Positions 5,546-7,851 of a stretch of DNA of 7,851 nt are shown in pieces. A program made the translations under genes and the position numbers. Source of the stretch: Comamonadaceae bacterium (GTDB lineage: Bacteria > Pseudomonadota > Gammaproteobacteria > Burkholderiales > Burkholderiaceae_C); NCBI GenBank assembly GCA_947460165.1, contig CANHKH010000149.1, positions 1 to 7,851 on the forward strand. The letters are read 5' to 3'. Each line of letters opens with the position of its first letter. Position 1 is the stretch's first letter. The notes below the pieces were generated by a model. It saw nothing but the letters and a program-made list of their open reading frames with translations. It had not been told where the DNA came from and did not search any database.

Positions 5546-7851
5546 TTGAACGCTGCATCTGCTCCCCACTTCAACGACCAACGCTGGCTGCGGCTCACCC
5601 AAGACATTGAGCAGGCCCTGAACGAGCGCGCCTGTCCCGCCAGCGATTGCGTGGTGCTGGTGCCCTACGCCCAACTGATGGGCACGGCGCGCCAGGCTTG
5701 GGTCACGCTGGCCAGCCAGAACAGCGGTGCTGCAGTGTTGTTGCCGCGCGTGGAAACCACGCAAAACTGGGCCGCCAGCCTGTGGGCGGCGCAAGGCGGT
5801 TTTGCGCCCGGCCCAGAAGACTTGCGGCTGGACGCCGCCTTTGACCTGCTCAGCGCCGGGCAGTGGTTGGCGCACGGCCAGCGCAACGACCTGAGCGAGG
5901 TTTTGGCCCCCCAATTGATGGAGGCCGCCTGGTCCTTGGCCAGGGTGGCAGCAGCCGTGCCACCCCAAGAGCGCGCGGCCTGGTGCGAGCGCCTGCAGCC
6001 GCTGCTCACTGCGGGCTTGACGTCGCCCATGCTGGAGCACGAGGCGACCGTGGCCCAACTGGCCTTGCTCTGGGCGTCCAGCTCGGCGTTTGCCACCGAC
6101 GTGTTGTTTGAACAGCGGCCTGGCTTGTTGGTGGTGTTGGACGGATTTCAGCAGGACCCCCTGGCCGACGCTTTGCGCCTGCGGCTGGGGGACCGGGCCG
6201 TGTCGCTGGCGCTGGCCGCGCCCTCCCGGCCCAGGGGCCGGGTGGCGCTGCAAGCGGCCACCGACGCCTCGCAAGAGGCCGAGCGGGCAGCCGCCTGTGT
6301 GATGGACCTGCTCCGCCGCCAAGTGCAGCCGGTGGGCCTGATTGCGCAAGACCGCGTCCTCACTCGCCGGGTGCGCGCCCTGCTGGCCGAGCAGCGCGTG
6401 GCCGTGCGCGATGAAACGGGCTGGACCTTGTCCACCACCCGGGCTGCTGCCGTGCTCATGAGTTTGTTGCGGGCCCTGCCCCACGAGGCCTCGTGCGACG
6501 CCGTGCTCGACTGGCTCAAGCACGCCCAAGCTATCAGCGCCAGTCAGTTGCAGGCGGCAGAAGCCGAACTGCGCGCGGCCGGGGTGCGGCGCTGGGCCTC
6601 GGTGCGGTCGGTGCATACCCAAGCGCATGCGCTGGCCCAGATCGTCCAGCCTTGGCTCAGTAGCTTGCAAAAAAGCCGGCTGCTGGGTGCGTGGTTGGCG
6701 CAATTGCGCACGGTGCTGCGACTGGCCGGTCAGTGGGACGCGCTGGTGCGTGATGTGGCGGGCCAAGCCGTGTGTGATGCGCTGCGCCTGCACGAGGGCA
6801 GCGAAGCCGATCTCAGTGCGCTGCAGGCCACGCTGAGCCGCCGAGAATTCACTCAGTGGGTCAGTCAAACGCTGGAGTCGGCCTCCTACTCGCCAGTGCA
6901 CCCGCCCCAAGCACAGGTGGTGATCTTGCCGCTGAGCCAATTGCTGGGACGCTCCTTGGCCGCCATGGTGTTGCCAGGCGCCGACGAACTGAGCCTGCCC
7001 GCCTCGCCCGATCCCCCCGGCCCCTGGACACCCGCCCAGCGGCTCTTGCTGGGACTGCCCTCGCGGGCCCAGCTCATGGCGGCCAGCCGTGCCGCCTGGA
7101 AGCACGCATTGCAGCTGCCCGAGGTGCATCTGCTGTGGCGGCAAAGCCACAACGGCGAGCACCTCATGCCCGCAGTCTGGGTGCAGGAGCTGATCTTGGA
7201 CGGCATGCGCGAGGACTTTGCAGATTTGCGACCGCTGCGAGAACTCGCTGGTGTGCCCACCCTGGAGGCGCAGGTCTCGGGCGCGGGCTTGCCAGTCCTG
7301 CGGCTGTCGGCCTCGGCCTATGCCGATTTGCGCAGCTGCCCCTACCGGTTTTTTGCCTTGCGCCAACTCGGCCTCAAAGAAGCCGACGAGTTGGAGACTG
7401 AGCTGGGCAAGCGCGACTTTGGCAATTGGTTGCACGAGGCCTTGAGTCACTTTCACCACAGCCTGCACGCCGCCCCCACCACTGATGCCACCCAGCGGCT
7501 TTTGCGGCTGGAGGCCGCCGCCGAGCACGCCAGGCGGCTGCTGGACCTGGAGCCTGCCGAGTTTTTGCCATTTGAAGCCGTGTGGCCGCAGGTGCGCCAG
7601 GGTTACCTGGCATGGCTGGCCGAGCACGAAGCCGCAGGCCTGGTGTTTGCTGAAGCGGAGGAATGGAAAGAGCATCCCCTGGGCGAGCTCACCTTGTTTG
7701 GCAAGATAGACCGCATGGACCGCGATGCCCACGGCCGGCCACAGCTGCTGGACTACAAAACCGAAAGCACAGACAAAACCCGCGAGCGCTTGAAAAGCGG
7801 CGCCGAAGACACCCAACTGGCCTTTTACGCCGCCTTGCTGGGCGAGGCTGA
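5546..7851 (+). CDS. AddB/RecB-like PD-(D/E)XK nuclease, 3' end beyond the window
   Basis: Predicted nuclease subunit of an AddAB-type helicase-nuclease that would process double-strand DNA ends for recombination. The frame stays open for 768 codons to the window edge. The N-terminal part starts LNAASAPHFNDQRW, then VVLVPYAQLMGTARQAW (about 36-52), and resembles the inactivated helicase-like half of AddB; no Walker A motif is visible. The C-terminal nuclease domain begins SASAYADLRSCPYRFFA (588-604), then H630 in FGNWLHEAL, D722 in GKIDRMD, D736 and K738 in LLDYKT, and Q757 and Y761 in QLAFYA. These are the metal-binding and catalytic positions of the RecB-family nuclease. C598 is where AddB proteins place the first iron-sulfur ligand, but the later cysteines would lie outside the window. 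The start is probably TTG at 5546, with GCGGA eight bases upstream; no ATG or GTG occurs between the upstream stop (5456) and it. The codon stream is like its neighbours'. A partner UvrD/AddA helicase gene is expected just downstream. Confidence 0.9.
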   Translation, partial: MNAASAPHFNDQRWLRLTQDIEQALNERACPASDCVVLVPYAQLMGTARQAWVTLASQNSGAAVLLPRVETTQNWAASLWAAQGGFAPGPEDLRLDAAFDLLSAGQWLAHGQRNDLSEVLAPQLMEAAWSLARVAAAVPPQERAAWCERLQPLLTAGLTSPMLEHEATVAQLALLWASSSAFATDVLFEQRPGLLVVLDGFQQDPLADALRLRLGDRAVSLALAAPSRPRGRVALQAATDASQEAERAAACVMDLLRRQVQPVGLIAQDRVLTRRVRALLAEQRVAVRDETGWTLSTTRAAAVLMSLLRALPHEASCDAVLDWLKHAQAISASQLQAAEAELRAAGVRRWASVRSVHTQAHALAQIVQPWLSSLQKSRLLGAWLAQLRTVLRLAGQWDALVRDVAGQAVCDALRLHEGSEADLSALQATLSRREFTQWVSQTLESASYSPVHPPQAQVVILPLSQLLGRSLAAMVLPGADELSLPASPDPPGPWTPAQRLLLGLPSRAQLMAASRAAWKHALQLPEVHLLWRQSHNGEHLMPAVWVQELILDGMREDFADLRPLRELAGVPTLEAQVSGAGLPVLRLSASAYADLRSCPYRFFALRQLGLKEADELETELGKRDFGNWLHEALSHFHHSLHAAPTTDATQRLLRLEAAAEHARRLLDLEPAEFLPFEAVWPQVRQGYLAWLAEHEAAGLVFAEAEEWKEHPLGELTLFGKIDRMDRDAHGRPQLLDYKTESTDKTRERLKSGAEDTQLAFYAALLGEA

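Noticed and set aside
5489..7816. A 775-codon open frame on the minus strand, opposite the nuclease gene
   Set aside because: The plus-strand frame has clear nuclease motifs, while the minus frame gives a low-complexity protein rich in Gln, Gly, His and Arg. Antisense frames without stops are common in GC-rich genes.

Overview
This window looks like an ordinary chromosomal segment of a GC-rich betaproteobacterium, most likely order Burkholderiales and plausibly family Comamonadaceae. That placement is inference. It rests on the trxA-rho-rpmE2 order, a Rho that aligns almost residue for residue with the E. coli protein, the high-GC coding style, and the AddB-like nuclease beside trxA. I see no insertion sequence, prophage, tRNA, rRNA, CRISPR array or toxin-antitoxin pair.

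Layout. Positions 31-3070 (minus strand) hold two overlapping genes. The promoter-proximal one encodes a polytopic membrane protein with a GT-C/PMT-like architecture, and it overlaps the start of a MATE-family efflux transporter. Positions 3149-3178 carry a strong intrinsic terminator that separates this pair from the upstream genes. Positions 3215-4846 (minus) hold rho followed by rpmE2 (zinc-independent ribosomal protein L31). Their 105-bp gap contains two mutually exclusive inverted repeats. Positions 4847-5071 hold the rho promoter and leader, which has hairpins and a strikingly C-rich, G-poor stretch, plus two tandem hairpins ending trxA. Positions 5072-5404 (minus) are thioredoxin trxA. 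A 141-bp divergent promoter region (5405-5545) follows. From 5546 to the window edge, on the plus strand, a long gene encodes an AddB/RecB-type PD-(D/E)XK nuclease that is cut off by the window end.

How the genes relate. Thioredoxin, Rho and L31 are core housekeeping functions (redox, transcription termination, ribosome). The nuclease is expected to work with a UvrD/AddA-type helicase that would lie beyond the right edge. The membrane pair has no visible functional link to the rest; their overlap implies coupled translation.

I did not find a clear new system. The points most worth checking are the alternative RNA folds upstream of rpmE2, the rut-like rho leader, and the unassigned GT-C-like protein coupled to a MATE transporter.
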